In this document: positions 42,097-52,562 of the stretch, piece by piece
How the letters are laid out: the number at the start of each line of letters is the position of its first letter
Numbering within the stretch: the stretch's first letter is position 1
Source: Zymoseptoria tritici IPO323
Taxonomy: Eukaryota; Ascomycota; Dothideomycetes; Mycosphaerellales; Mycosphaerellaceae
Assembly (NCBI RefSeq): GCF_000219625.1
Contig: NC_018216.1
Span: forward strand, 3,038,001 to 3,102,000
DNA: 64,000 nucleotides
Direction of reading: 5' to 3'
The notes under the pieces: model-generated
Databases searched by the model: none
Told to the model about the DNA's origin: nothing
Seen by the model: the letters and a program-made list of their open reading frames with translations, nothing else
Program-made: the position numbers and the translations under genes

Positions 42097-42703
42097 GTTG
42101 AAATATGTGCGGCTGCGGCCGTGCAGAGACTAATATGGCCATTTTTGCTGATCTCACGGTCTAGCTCCTGGTGGCTCAGCGGTATTATTGTCTGCATTGC
42201 CAGCATCATTGCGAGGATGTGGATTCCGTGGACGCAGCCAGAGCTCCGTGGAAGAGGTCTCAAACGGAGCGGAGCTCGATACTCCGCGGAAGACTGCGCC
42301 GCATCCTTCGGCCGCCACAACGACTCCGCACCATCTGTGCATGGCCCAGAACCCAAGAACCAAGCGACTGGGCGGTCGTTCCCCGGATCCATCGCGCCAA
42401 ATTTGCGGGGTTGACAGCGATGCCACGCGCGAGCCATGTGCGGATCTCGCGAGTGAATGTTCTACCGTCTGCACTCCACACCCTTGGCGCATGGACTATA
42501 TCACAGTCCTATCCCGGCCACCATTGACAAGGCTCATCAACCATTCATCACTCGTCAACTTCCTTCGGGAGCATCATCTCCTCAACCAGTCTGATCTGGA
42601 ACATCGCTCAAGTCCGACAATCTACTATTGTCCGACAATCTACTATTGTCCGACAACCTAGTATTGGCCACCTTCCTGACCGATCCCAACGACGATCGCC
42701 ACG
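42097..42703. promoter_or_regulatory. Divergent promoter of the PrpF-like and MFS genes
   Basis: Contains an inverted repeat GAGCTCCG (42241-42248) / CGGAGCTC (42270-42277), a CCGCGG palindrome near 42284, and three 18-bp direct repeats (GTCCGACAATCTACTATT) starting at 42612, 42630 and 42648 just before the MFS start. The CGG-containing sites are candidates for the adjacent Zn2Cys6 regulator. Confidence 0.4.
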
Positions 42704-44505
42704 ATGTCCCCACAGGGCGGCAGCCGGCAGCATAGCATGTCGCTGGACGAGAAGAAGGGCGATACCATGATCGAGACGATCGAGACCGTCGTAACACCGG
42801 CAGCCATTCAATCGCAATTCCCGACTCTCATCAACCTCGACGCCGAAGAGATGGCTGCACTGGAGAAGCGCCTCATAAAGCGACTCGACTGGCGTCTACT
42901 CCCAACCATAACCATCATGTTCTTAATGAACTACCTCGGTGCGTGTCAGGGGCGAAAGGCCTGCAGCTCAGCCTGAGACTCAGGCTTTTCCCGCAGGTCT
43001 GAGATCATATCTATTGAACGGCAGCTGACTGCAAAGCCCAGATCGCATAAATGTCTCAAATGCTCGACTCGCTGGCCTTCAAGATGATCTTGGAATGACA
43101 GATACTGTGTGGTACAACTCGCCCAACATTGTTTCTGGGGCATATCAAGCCTTACTGCCTATTCAATGGCTAACCCTGTCACAGGAACGCTGGTATCTCA
43201 ACATTCTACGTGGGTTACTTGGTTGGACAACTTCCCGGAAACTTGTGGCTCGCCAAAGTGCGGCCGAGTATCCTCCTGCCATCCATGATGATCGCGTGGT
43301 CCATCTGTACTATCTGCATGCCTGCAGTCACGAACGGCGCTGGTTTCTGTCTCATTCGCTTCTGCACTGGATTGGCCGAAGCTCCATTCTTCCCTGGCAT
43401 CACTCTCATGACCTCCTCATGGTACAACAAGCACGAGAGTCCAATGAGGATGGCCGTTTGGCACGCAGGCAATACCATCTCTAACATTATCTCCGGTTTC
43501 CTGGCAGCTGGCATCCTATACAAAATGGGCGACGTGGCAGGCGTACACAGCTGGCAGTGGTTCTTTATCGTAAGTCATTTATACATTCAGGGCAACAGGG
43601 GAGTCTATATGCTAATCGCTGTGACACTCTAGATCGAAGGTGGAGTCAGCATCTTGGTCGCAATCGTCGCTTTCTTCCTCCTTCCTGACTGGCCGGAGAA
43701 CACTCGATGGCTGAAGCAGGATGAGAGCGAGATGGCCCAATACCGATCCCTCATGTCAAACGGTGGCAAGCGCGAAGAAGTCGGAGGTACCTGGGACGGT
43801 TTGAAAGAAGCTGTCAAGGACCCCTTCACATGGATGTTCTGCGCCATGCACTTCTCTCTGATCAACGCCCAAAGCTTCAAGGATTTCTTCCCATCGGTAA
43901 GCACTCACGCTGTCCGCTCTCCATCGTGACTTCCGATACTGATGCCACATTCACAGATCGTCAAGACGTTTGGCTTCGGCGAGCTTGAGACCTACCTCGT
44001 CCAGGCACCTCCATATGCCATCGCCTACCTCGTTGCATGCTTGGCCGCCTACTCCTCCGGCAGATTCCAGGAATCGACATATCACATCGTCGTGCCTATC
44101 GCCTTCTCGGCAATTGGATGCTCGATCCTGATCTCCACTCTCAACGTCGGCGCCCGTTATTTTGGCGTCATCTTATTGGTTTCCGGAACTTACAGTGGTC
44201 TCAACTTGCAACTTTCCTGGGAGACAACACTCGTGCCAGCCCCACGATCCAAGAAAGCCGCGCTTGTTGCGATTGCGAACTGTGTATCGCAGTGTTCGCA
44301 TTGGTTTTCACCCCATTTCTTTCCCACGAGCCAGGAGCCCTTCTACCGCCTCGGGGGCGGGTTAATACTTTTCGGCTGTCTCAGCACGGCAGGACTGTGC
44401 TGGCTGATCAAGTGGTGGGCAAACAGACTGAACAAGAAGCTGGATCAGGCGGAAGGGTGGACCGAACATACTGGTGCTGAGCGAGGCTGGAGATATTCAA
44501 CTTGA
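42704..44505 (+). CDS. MFS transporter, anion:cation symporter (Dal5-like) type
   Basis: Five exons, 42704-42938, 43042-43111, 43185-43569, 43633-43896, 43957-44505, give 500 residues. About twelve membrane segments start after a 60-residue hydrophilic N-terminus. The segment DRINVSNARLAGLQDDLG, GYLVGQLPGNLWLAKVRP and FFPGITLMTSSWY are hallmarks of the ACS family that includes Dal5 (allantoate), Tna1 (nicotinate) and other organic-anion importers. The second intron, 43112-43184, is placed by frame (TDTVWNAGISTFYVGY) and has CTAAC before CACAG. It should import an organic anion with protons at the plasma membrane. Divergence from the PrpF-like gene suggests a carboxylate substrate such as an aconitate; export cannot be excluded. 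Confidence 0.85.
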
Positions 44506-44891
44506 TGCGGCAACGACCAACAGTACGCTTTGTAAATAACGAGAGAGCCTTCGGGCATGATGCGTTCACGAAATGAATCCTTTTCATCGCCAGCGTTGCT
44601 CATTTCTGTAAGACATTGCCGGCAAAGCCTCCATGCCTCCGCTCAATCTACAGCATGCAGAGAGGACTCTGATGGCTCGAATCGTATTAACCGGGAGAAT
44701 AAAGTACTTATTATTGCTGCTTTGGTTCTGGCGTACATGTACACATCCTCGACAGGTTCCTTCGTTCTCCTGCGCAGACTGCTCACTCCGAGCCACCGGA
44801 GTGCAACACATGCTGTGCCATTCGGGTGGGAACCCAGAGTTAGGAGACAACGGTCAATGCAGTCCCGTCTCTCGCCGACACTGAGTCTACT
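44506..44891. other. Convergent intergenic region
   Basis: Between the MFS stop and the NTF2-like gene stop. No coding signal supported. Confidence 0.45.
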
Positions 44892-45504
44892 TCAAGCAAG
44901 CACATTATATCCCAGCTGCTTGTAGTAGTTCAGCAGATCCGACGAAGAGGTAGCATTGAAGATCAATCTCGTCGCAAGATCAACCTCCAAGTAGTCCGTT
45001 CCAAAGTAGGTAATCGGCGTACCAACGGCCACAGTCCTATTCGATCATCAGACATACAAAACCCGATGCAAACAACACTAGGCTTTCTTACACATTGGTA
45101 GCATTAGCACTCAACGAGTTCGTCTGCCACCTTGCTCCAACAATGTAACAATTCGTCCAAATAAAAGGCGTCGTGTATTTGACATCAGTGACCAAGGCTC
45201 CGGAATAGCCACTGCCAGAGACGGATTCGTAGACTGCCGATCGGTTGGTGTATAGCGGTGTTTGTTCGCCCATGGTTGCGCCGTAGTCGGTGTACTGGAA
45301 CTCAGGAGAGAGGGTGGAATTGACCAGAGCTGCTCCTGTGCCAGTGCCGTTTCCGTCGGTTTGGAATATGCTGAACCATCTGAGAGCGATATTCGCGGCC
45401 TCCGGTTGCGAAAGACATGGTTTAGTGGCCGTTGGCGATGTAGTGACAGCCAATGCAGTCGAAGAGGCTAGGAGGAGCGAGGCGAGTGAGTGTAGAAGAC
45501 CCAT
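44892..45504 (-). CDS. Small secreted NTF2-like protein
   Basis: Two exons, 45504-45092 and 45036-44892, with a 55-nt intron (GTAAGA...AATAG), give 185 residues. The signal peptide MGLLHSLASLLLASSTALA is followed by a domain of about 150 residues with ANIALRWFSIFQ at the start and YLEVDLATRLIFNATSSSDL at the end, resembling the NTF2/SnoaL-like alpha+beta fold found in many fungal secreted proteins. Two N-glycosylation-type sites (NGT, NST) and one Cys pair (C-LSQPEA region and TNCYIVG) are visible. No catalytic residues can be named. Secretion is well supported; function is unknown. Confidence 0.7.
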
Positions 45505-46090
45505 GGTGTTTCAATCGGCTGGAGTCTTTGTCTGCTTTGTCGAGAGTCGAACGGTGAACCAACGACGGATACCCATAAACGTATGTATGTGCTTTCCAAA
45601 TGATCGGCCGTCGTGATTACGAAGTAAGTGGCAGCTGATCAGTGATAGTACCTTCTGCCGATCTGCAACGAGTTATCGAAACTTTCCGGAATAGGAAGTA
45701 AATGGGACATGCATTTTTAGCTCGAAGCTTACTGCCTCTGTCACATCACTTATCGCTTGCAGTGATCAGACAGAGTCTGTGCAAGTGATAGACTTTGCAC
45801 ACATCGATCTAGCATTGGAAGTGCCCGCATTGCAGTCGTCAGATGACCGCTAGCTCCGCACTCGAGCATTGCATGTTGAGAGCCGAAGCATATTGAAACT
45901 TGGACGTTGTTTGTGATGTCGATATTCGCAAGCAATCGATATCAAGCATGCTATCGGTTATCGGTTAAATCTTGAGCTCGAAGACGCTTAATCCTCTCCC
46001 TGGGAACACCCAGCATCTTCACGATCGCCCATGCCCACTTTGCAATGCCAGGAGACTTGACTGCGATATCAGCCAGACAAGCATTCCTCT
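45505..46090. other. Intergenic region
   Basis: Upstream of the NTF2-like gene and downstream of the permease stop. No coding signal. The inverted-type sequence ATCGGTTATCGGTTA at about 45953-45967 is a short direct repeat. Confidence 0.4.
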
Positions 46091-48027
46091 TCATGCCAAA
46101 TCCGACTTCGCTGGGCCTTCGTACACTGCTAAACATTAGCACGAGCATCGGGTTGCTTCTTGATGTATGCATACCTTTGCGTGCCCAGACCACATAGTAG
46201 ATTGTCGACAAGACGAAGAAGCCGACGAACACAACACTGCTGTAGTTCATGCTGACCGCAGTAACAGGTAGCGTGGCCGGCATACTGAACAAGATCATCT
46301 GAAATAGAATCCAGACGACCATTAGTACTAAAAGCGAGGACTGAAGTCAGCACACTGTCCATCATCTCGGCCACCGACCCACAGGCGAGAGCCACATACC
46401 ATTCATACTCCAGCCGATGATCGGAGGAAGACGGAACGATGCCGTCGACACGGCTTGCCGCCCTTGTGTCATGCTCACGGCGACGGGAATAGCGTATGCC
46501 GCGGCGAGACCAATTACTCCGACGCTCACAAACGCAACAAATGCGCTGCTGGAACCCAGATTGATCAGGCTGAGGAGCATTTGCACGATGGTGGTAAGGG
46601 CAAGAGCCATTACTGGAGTGTCGCCGAAGTCGAGTCTCGCCCAGAGTGCAGAGAATGGCAAGGCTCGATCTCTGTCGCATTTTAGAGTCAGTCGTGCAGA
46701 CAAGGGCGACGATTCTGACGTACCTTGCAAATGCCCACGTACATCGAGATGCGGTGGTTGTGATTGATATGCTGCAGAAAGCCGCGACGCCCAGAACAGT
46801 GAACATAAGACCCAGACCGCCACCAGGGCTTCCCATCACCGTGTGGAAAATATATGGCAAGCCTTGGGCTGCTGGCGCATTGAGGACGTCCTGTAGCGGT
46901 GGAAGCGTGAAGCAGATGGGCTATGCACAAAGTGCGAAATCGTCAGTCAAGTGATCATAGTTGCGAAAACGGAATTTGTGAAGGCTCACCAGGATGTAAA
47001 ACAGCCCTGTAATAGCCGACAACGGGATGCCGTAACACAGTGCTTTCGGTATCGTGCGCTCTGGCTCATTGACCTCTTCCGCCATACTAGTGATCATGCC
47101 AAACGCGGCATAGGTGTAGGCCGCAGGTAGGAGTCCGATGGCGAAGCCCCAATTGCCCCACCCACTAAGAGTAGTATCGTAATAGGCGAGCGCATCAGCT
47201 GCGCTGTGTCGTCCCGCCTTTGCGGAGATCGATAATCCCAGGAAAACGACGAGGATGCAAATGAGGTTCCAGCCAGCGGCGACAGTGTCGATGTAAGGAA
47301 GGATCCGGTTCCCAAAGGCGACAACGGCGAAGACACCGATGCAGATTGCGTAGAAGATGAGCAGCAGTTGCCATGGCGTCGCAGCCCAGTCCGGATGATA
47401 CATTGTTACGGTGCCAGCCTGTGATCCTGTGTCAGCAAATACGACTACGGTCAGGAGATCTGATGCGATGGCCAACTCACTATGAGCGAGGCAAAGCCGA
47501 AGTTGACGGAGAGCGCAATTGTCCAATTCCCGACTAGCCAAATCCATCCCGTGATGAAAGACAATGTCTTTCGGGATCGATTTTCCGGCATCAGGCGATA
47601 GACCCAGTAGTATGGACCGGCGGCGGTGGGGAATCTGGAGGCGAGCTGTAGGAGCAAGCGAGCAGTCAGTATAATCATCTGAAGATATGCTATAACCTCA
47701 TACCTCTGCCAAACTCAAGGCCACGGTCATGTCCAGCACCGACACCAGAATCCAGCCGACGAAGTATGGAAGCTGACCACCTCCAATCAACGCTGTGTTC
47801 AATGCAGTACCTTCGCCAAACGGCACAGCTATGATAGCTATACTTTGGAACAGAACTGTTGCCAGTGTTCGGTTTCTTGTCAAAGTAGGTGTGTAACCGA
47901 GTTCGGCTAGAATGTCGTTATCTGCACCCTGAATCTGGCCGACTTCCGTTCCAGTGTGCTCATGTTCGAGCCCGTAGGCGCCTTCTTTGGCGGGTCTGTC
48001 GATGCTGTTGGACGACATGGTCGACAT
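46091..48027 (-). CDS. APC-superfamily amino-acid/GABA/choline-type permease
   Basis: Seven exons, 48027-47704, 47645-47481, 47418-46990, 46920-46724, 46671-46400, 46327-46175, 46125-46091, give 524 residues. The last acceptor (TTAGCAG) was chosen because it ends the protein RKVYEGPAKSDLA, like other family members; reading straight on would give a longer unlike tail. About twelve membrane segments are visible, with LAELGYTPTLTRNRTLATVL before helix 1, PYYWVYRLMPENRSRKTLSF, and SMAEEVNEPERTIPKAL. This is the amino acid/choline transporter (ACT) group with Uga4 (GABA) and Hnm1 (choline). It should import an amino acid or amine with protons. Upstream lie a Zn2Cys6 regulator and an aldehyde dehydrogenase, which fits amine or GABA catabolism. 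Confidence 0.85.
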
Positions 48028-48321
48028 TGTGGTGAAGTATGAGGATTGTCCGGGTGCTTCAGTTCAAGGTGAGAGTTGGAAGGGAAGTGACATATCAGTG
48101 CAGTGGTGGATGTTGATTGCCGTCGACAGGTGGTATGATTGCAGATCCCTGGTGCTTACCATGGCAGGATAGCTACCAAATAGAGCTAGCGTGAGGCTTG
48201 TGTCGTTAGTCTGTTCGTGCTACCCCGGAAGGTTTGAGGGTCCAGATTTGCATTGCATGCTTTTGCGGGGTTGTGCATGTGATACGAAGATCGTTTGACT
48301 GGTAATCTGGAGGCAGAGACG

Positions 48322-48331
48322 CCGCTTTCGG
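48322..48331. promoter_or_regulatory. CCG-N4-CGG site upstream of the permease
   Basis: CCGCTTTCGG, about 295 bp before the permease start. Inverted CGG half sites are the usual target of Zn2Cys6 dimers; the yeast GABA regulator Uga3 uses the same spacing. The adjacent gene encodes such a regulator. Confidence 0.35.
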
Positions 48332-48366
48332 AAGGTCGAAGCGGACGCGATGGTCGGTCGTTGCTG

Positions 48367-49806
48367 CTAGAAGAGAAAAACACTCCTGGATATCGAGTCA
48401 TACATCGTCCACCAGTCTGAGTCCATGTCTTGTGCAGCCCACAGATTCTGGAGCAGTCTGATCATCACGGCGCTGTTCCCGAAAGCAAGATAAGATGCGG
48501 ATGAAGTCAAACGTTTCATCAAGATACTCTGGTCCTGCGGACGCAGGCAGTGAGAGCCGATAACCAGCATCGGAAATACCAGGCAGTGATTCATCATCTC
48601 GGGCAGCGGCCGATCAACGAGTGTTGCAGTGGCGTTGCGAATGACCTGCTGGACGTTCTCATCGTCAACTCGGCGATTCTGCAAAGCCCGATAAATGTAG
48701 ACAGTGGCGCTTGCTTCATAGAGGCCACAGAATATATCCCATTCATCAGGGCTTGCGAAATCGGGAACAGCGGATCGTGGCAGCCCTGCTCTCAAGGTTG
48801 AAAGGATAGGTTCTGTGCATCTCTCCGCAAGGCGCATACCGTCGGTACTTGGTAAATGGATATAAACCATTCGGCCAAGGGATGCCAGATCTGAGTATAG
48901 CTTCAAGATGGCAAGGAAAGGGTCTCCGGCGTCGAGTCGACCCCACCAAGCCTGAACGCCTGCGAACATGGACCATGTCGTTGGCTCAATGTAAGGACCA
49001 GTGCCGTCCAGGAGCGAATGCACAAGGTCAACTGTCGCAAAGATGCTGAGCAAATGGCCCTGTAGCCCTCCGGCCAGAAGCATCTTGAAAGGAATCGAGC
49101 TCCAGCTACGAAGTATAGCGACTCCACCCCGTAAATGCTGTTCCGAAGCGTCGCCTTGATCGTCCGGGTAGACCATGCCATCCAAGACGCAGAACATGCA
49201 GACGATCTGAAAAAGCTGGCAAGCTTCTTCTTCGCTCTCTGCACCACTTCTGATTCGAGTGCGGAACCTCGATAGAGCTACCTGTCGAGCTTCTCGCCGG
49301 GTCTGACCACCTGGTCTTGCCATAGCGCTGTCTTCGCTCTTCAAGAGAAGATGGTGATGAGCCTGCGCGATGGCTAGTACGGCATCTCGCAAAGCTGCTT
49401 CGTGAACTAGCATATCTTCATCGAGAGATATGAGTTGTCCGGATAATTGGAATCTGGGCCATAGAGTTTCCGTGAAGTAGGTGAAGTAGTTCTCCGGCAC
49501 CATCGGAGACGATAGCGTAGAAGACAAGCGCGGTGGTGAACTGCACGCCGTTTGAACAAGCTCCACTGCTTGACTGACAGTCTTGTTGTGATTCTCCGCG
49601 ATGGTCGGCGCTCCTATGGTCTTAAGCCGTCCGCGGCTGGCAGCCCCACCGACCCATTGTAAAGGTCGTTCGGAATAGTCACATGGCGTGGAGTTTGCCT
49701 CGCACTTGCTGCATCTCGGACGACCAAGATCACATTTGAGCCTGCGTTTCCTGCACGCATGGCATGAACCTTCTGGAACTCTTCTCCTCTGGCTAGTGGC
49801 GCTCAT
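48367..49806 (-). CDS. Zn2Cys6 transcription factor
   Basis: Single exon of 479 residues. The zinc cluster is at residues 15-42 (SCHACRKRRLKCDLGRPRCS, then CEANSTPC) with C-x2-C-x6-C-x6-C-x2-C-x6-C spacing and a basic RKRRLKC core. The remaining ~400 residues match the fungal-specific transcription factor type 2 (DUF3468-like) layout: PENYFTYFTETLWPRFQ, then helices with ALRDAVLAIAQAHHHLL and a C-terminal region ending VFLF. Nuclear. It lies head-to-head with the aldehyde dehydrogenase gene (436 bp between starts) and upstream of the co-oriented permease, so it probably regulates both. Confidence 0.88.
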   Translation of the reverse strand: MSATSQRRRVPEGSCHACRKRRLKCDLGRPRCSKCEANSTPCDYSERPLQWVGGAASRGRLKTIGAPTIAENHNKTVSQAVELVQTACSSPPRLSSTLSSPMVPENYFTYFTETLWPRFQLSGQLISLDEDMLVHEAALRDAVLAIAQAHHHLLLKSEDSAMARPGGQTRREARQVALSRFRTRIRSGAESEEEACQLFQIVCMFCVLDGMVYPDDQGDASEQHLRGGVAILRSWSSIPFKMLLAGGLQGHLLSIFATVDLVHSLLDGTGPYIEPTTWSMFAGVQAWWGRLDAGDPFLAILKLYSDLASLGRMVYIHLPSTDGMRLAERCTEPILSTLRAGLPRSAVPDFASPDEWDIFCGLYEASATVYIYRALQNRRVDDENVQQVIRNATATLVDRPLPEMMNHCLVFPMLVIGSHCLRPQDQSILMKRLTSSASYLAFGNSAVMIRLLQNLWAAQDMDSDWWTMYDSISRSVFLF

Positions 49807-50242
49807 GCCGACAGCATCGACGCTGTGCGCTTAGTCTCCTCATGTCGTTGCCGAAGTGCCGAAGATCCGCGATTGATGATGAGAGCGCCGCGTGAGGACA
49901 GACAGGTGACATGTGTCTGGACGGGAGAAAGGAGGAGAGGAAAGTCAAGTTAAGCGTCGGCAAGCATTTGAAGCTTTGCGGTTATCCGTGCCCGCTGAGT
50001 GCCCGAATCGGGCCTAGCTCGATATACTAGCGCCATATCCGATATCGGGCCATTTCTGGCCGGTATCTCCTTCCTTCGTTGAACACTGTGTTCGATAACA
50101 CTCCGGGTATCGAGCAGTGCGACTAGCAATAGATTGGCAGCGCGAGTATCTCTGACCATAATCAGTACTGGTCATTCGTATCACGAGTACGGGTAAGTGA
50201 TCCGCACGACGACTGGTAGGTCAGCGGAACAGTATCACCTTA
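49807..50242. promoter_or_regulatory. Divergent regulator/ALDH promoter with CGG palindromes
   Basis: Two inverted CGG sites are 37 bp apart: CCCGAATCGGG at 50002-50012 (CCG-N3-CGG) and CCGATATCGG at 50039-50048 (CCG-N4-CGG). Both suit a Zn2Cys6 dimer and could serve both the regulator and the dehydrogenase gene. Confidence 0.5.
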
Positions 50243-52160
50243 TTGACGAATACAGGCAGCCCGGCACTCCATCGAATGCGGCAGTCGCAGTCGCAGCGGC
50301 TCATTGGTGCCTTCCGACTTGCCCGACCAGGCGTAGCTCAACAGCCACGCCACTTCTCCACACGAACACACAACAGCAGCAAGATCGCAGTTCATCTTTG
50401 GGAACCTCTTACAAAAGGTTCTCGACCAAACTTGTGCTACCAACCCTTCTCCAGTACCGCCAGGATGTCTTCTCTTTCCCTCAAACTCCCGAATGGCCAG
50501 CAATATGAGCAGCCGCTCGGACTTTTCATCAACAACGAGTTCGTCGAGGGCCGCGGCGAGAAGTTTGATGTCCTGGATCCGGCCTTGGACAAGAAGATCT
50601 TGACATTAGCCGGCGCATCTCCTGACGATGTGAACGATGCCGTGAAAGCTGCTCGAGAAGCCTTTGAGACTGGGCCGTGGGCGGACTTCACAGGCAAAGA
50701 CCGATCGAACATTCTTTGGAAACTCGCAAGAATCTTGAAGCGTGAGGAGAAACTCCTCGCTGCGATTGATGCCTATGACCTTGGGAAGCCATTCGAAGCG
50801 ACTCTTGCAGGCGACCTAGACGAGACTGTCAACGTGTTCGAATACTACGCCGGCTGGGCGGACAAGATCGATGGCAAGACGATCGATACTTCACCGGACA
50901 AGTTGGCGTACACTGTTCAAGAGCCACTCGGTGTGTGTGCACAAATTATTCCCGTAAGTAATCGAGCATGGAGGGTATAGAGCATGCCTCGAAATGCTGT
51001 TCCCCTATCAAAGTCTGCGACAACTGCTGACAGCCATCTTCCAGTGGAACTTCCCAATCATGATGCTAGCATGGAAAGTAGCGCCAGCACTCGCATGCGG
51101 AAACGTCGTCGTCTTGAAACCAGCCGAACAGACACCTTTGTCCGCGATGTACTTCTGCACCTTGATCAAGGAAGCCGGATTCCCACCAGGCGTCGTGAAC
51201 ATCATCCCAGGTCTCGGAAACATCACCGGAAAAGCACTCGCTGAGCACATGGATGTCGACAAAATCGCTTTCACAGGTTCCACAGCCACCGGGAAATCCA
51301 TCATGCGATCTGCCGCCGCCAACTTGAAAAACATTACGCTCGAGTGCGGTGGAAAGTCGCCCTTGATTGTGTTCGAGGACGCTGAGCTGAAGAACGCAGT
51401 GCAGTGGGCGCACGGTGGTATCATGGACAATTCGGGCCAGGTCTGCACATCGACGTCACGAATCTATGTGCACGAGAAAGTCTACGACGATTTCCTCAAG
51501 ACGTTTGTGGAGTTCACCGAGATGAACTCAACGGTCGGAGCGCCATTTGACGAAGGAGCGACTCACGGCCCGCAGGTATCAAAAGCTCAATATGACAAAG
51601 TCCTGCAGTATCTGGAGAAGGGCAAGTCAGAAGGCGCCAAGGTACTCACCGGAGGAGCGAAGGTCGACAGAGATGGGTACTTCGTGCAGCCAACAGTCTT
51701 CGTCGACGTAAGTTTATCCAACATCTAGTTCCACAAGATGCCCGGCTAACGAAATTCCATGTAGGCAAAAGAAGGTTCCCAAATCATCAAAGAAGAAATC
51801 TTCGGCCCCGTCGTAACCATCAGCAAATTCTCCTCCGACGCCGAAGCCATCGCAATGGCCAACGACACCGAGTACGGTCTAGCCGCAGCGCTCTTCACCG
51901 AGAAGATCTCGCGAGCACACAAGGTCGCGCGGAAGCTGAAGGCGGGTATGGTGTGGATCAACTCCAGTGGAGACTCGGTGAGTTTTCGTCCATGGCCTAT
52001 TCATCCGCAAGACTCGGACTCTGCTAACATTTGCGAATCACAGCACTACGGCATTCCGTTCGGAGGCGCAAAGTCGTCGGGTATCGGACGGGAGCTGGGA
52101 TCGTATGCTCTGGACGCTTATACGCAGACGAAGGCGATTCATGTTAATCTTGCTGTTTGA
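50243..52160 (+). CDS. NAD(P)-dependent aldehyde dehydrogenase, possible dual start
   Basis: Four exons, 50243-50953, 51045-51707, 51765-51977, 52044-52160. From the first ATG the protein has 567 residues; from the ATG at 50465 (MSSLSLKLP) it has 493, the family's normal size. The 74-residue extension is Arg/Ser-rich with RHFSTRT, like a mitochondrial presequence. Motifs are complete: PWNFPIMMLAWKVAPALACG, FTGSTATGKSI for NAD binding, the catalytic Glu in LECGGKSP, and the catalytic Cys in NSGQVCTS. It most resembles ALDH class 1/2 (AldA-like) enzymes that oxidise acetaldehyde and other aldehydes, including amino-aldehydes. Its neighbours, a regulator and an amino-acid/amine permease, favour amine or GABA metabolism, but no substrate can be read from sequence. 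Confidence 0.92.
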
Positions 52161-52562
52161 CGGAACAGGTTTTGTGCACAAACAGTCACCAAAACCACTT
52201 TGTTGAACCAGGTCGAGCATGGGAAGAAGCAGGCTGGAGTATGGTGTTGGATGGAAATCGGTTCACACAGTATAGCTGCACATACGACAAATTCCACCGC
52301 TCTTTGAGACCAAGCCGATGTGAGAGTCCATAATCCCGAACGAGCTATAACCACTGCCTTCATCCTCATGACCGAACGAAATCTGTGATAATGGCCCTTT
52401 TGACGGACTTGATGCGTTAGAGAGTGCGAGAATCGAGACCCTGTGAATTCCATTGAATTCTATCAAGACCGTTTTGTTGCGTTTGAACGTCTTGTCTCTC
52501 AAAAGATCGTGACTCCTCTTGTGCCTTCAAAAGTCACGAATTCTGCTCCTCCCCTTCACACC
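52161..52562. other. Convergent intergenic region
   Basis: Between the ALDH stop and the GH5 stop. No coding signal is seen. Confidence 0.45.

Noticed and set aside
42160..42240. Possible tRNA beginning GGTGGCTCAGCGGT
   Set aside because: There is an A-box-like word but no B-box or cloverleaf pairing downstream.
31683..44505. Secondary-metabolite cluster with synthase
   Set aside because: No polyketide, peptide or terpene synthase is present anywhere in the window.
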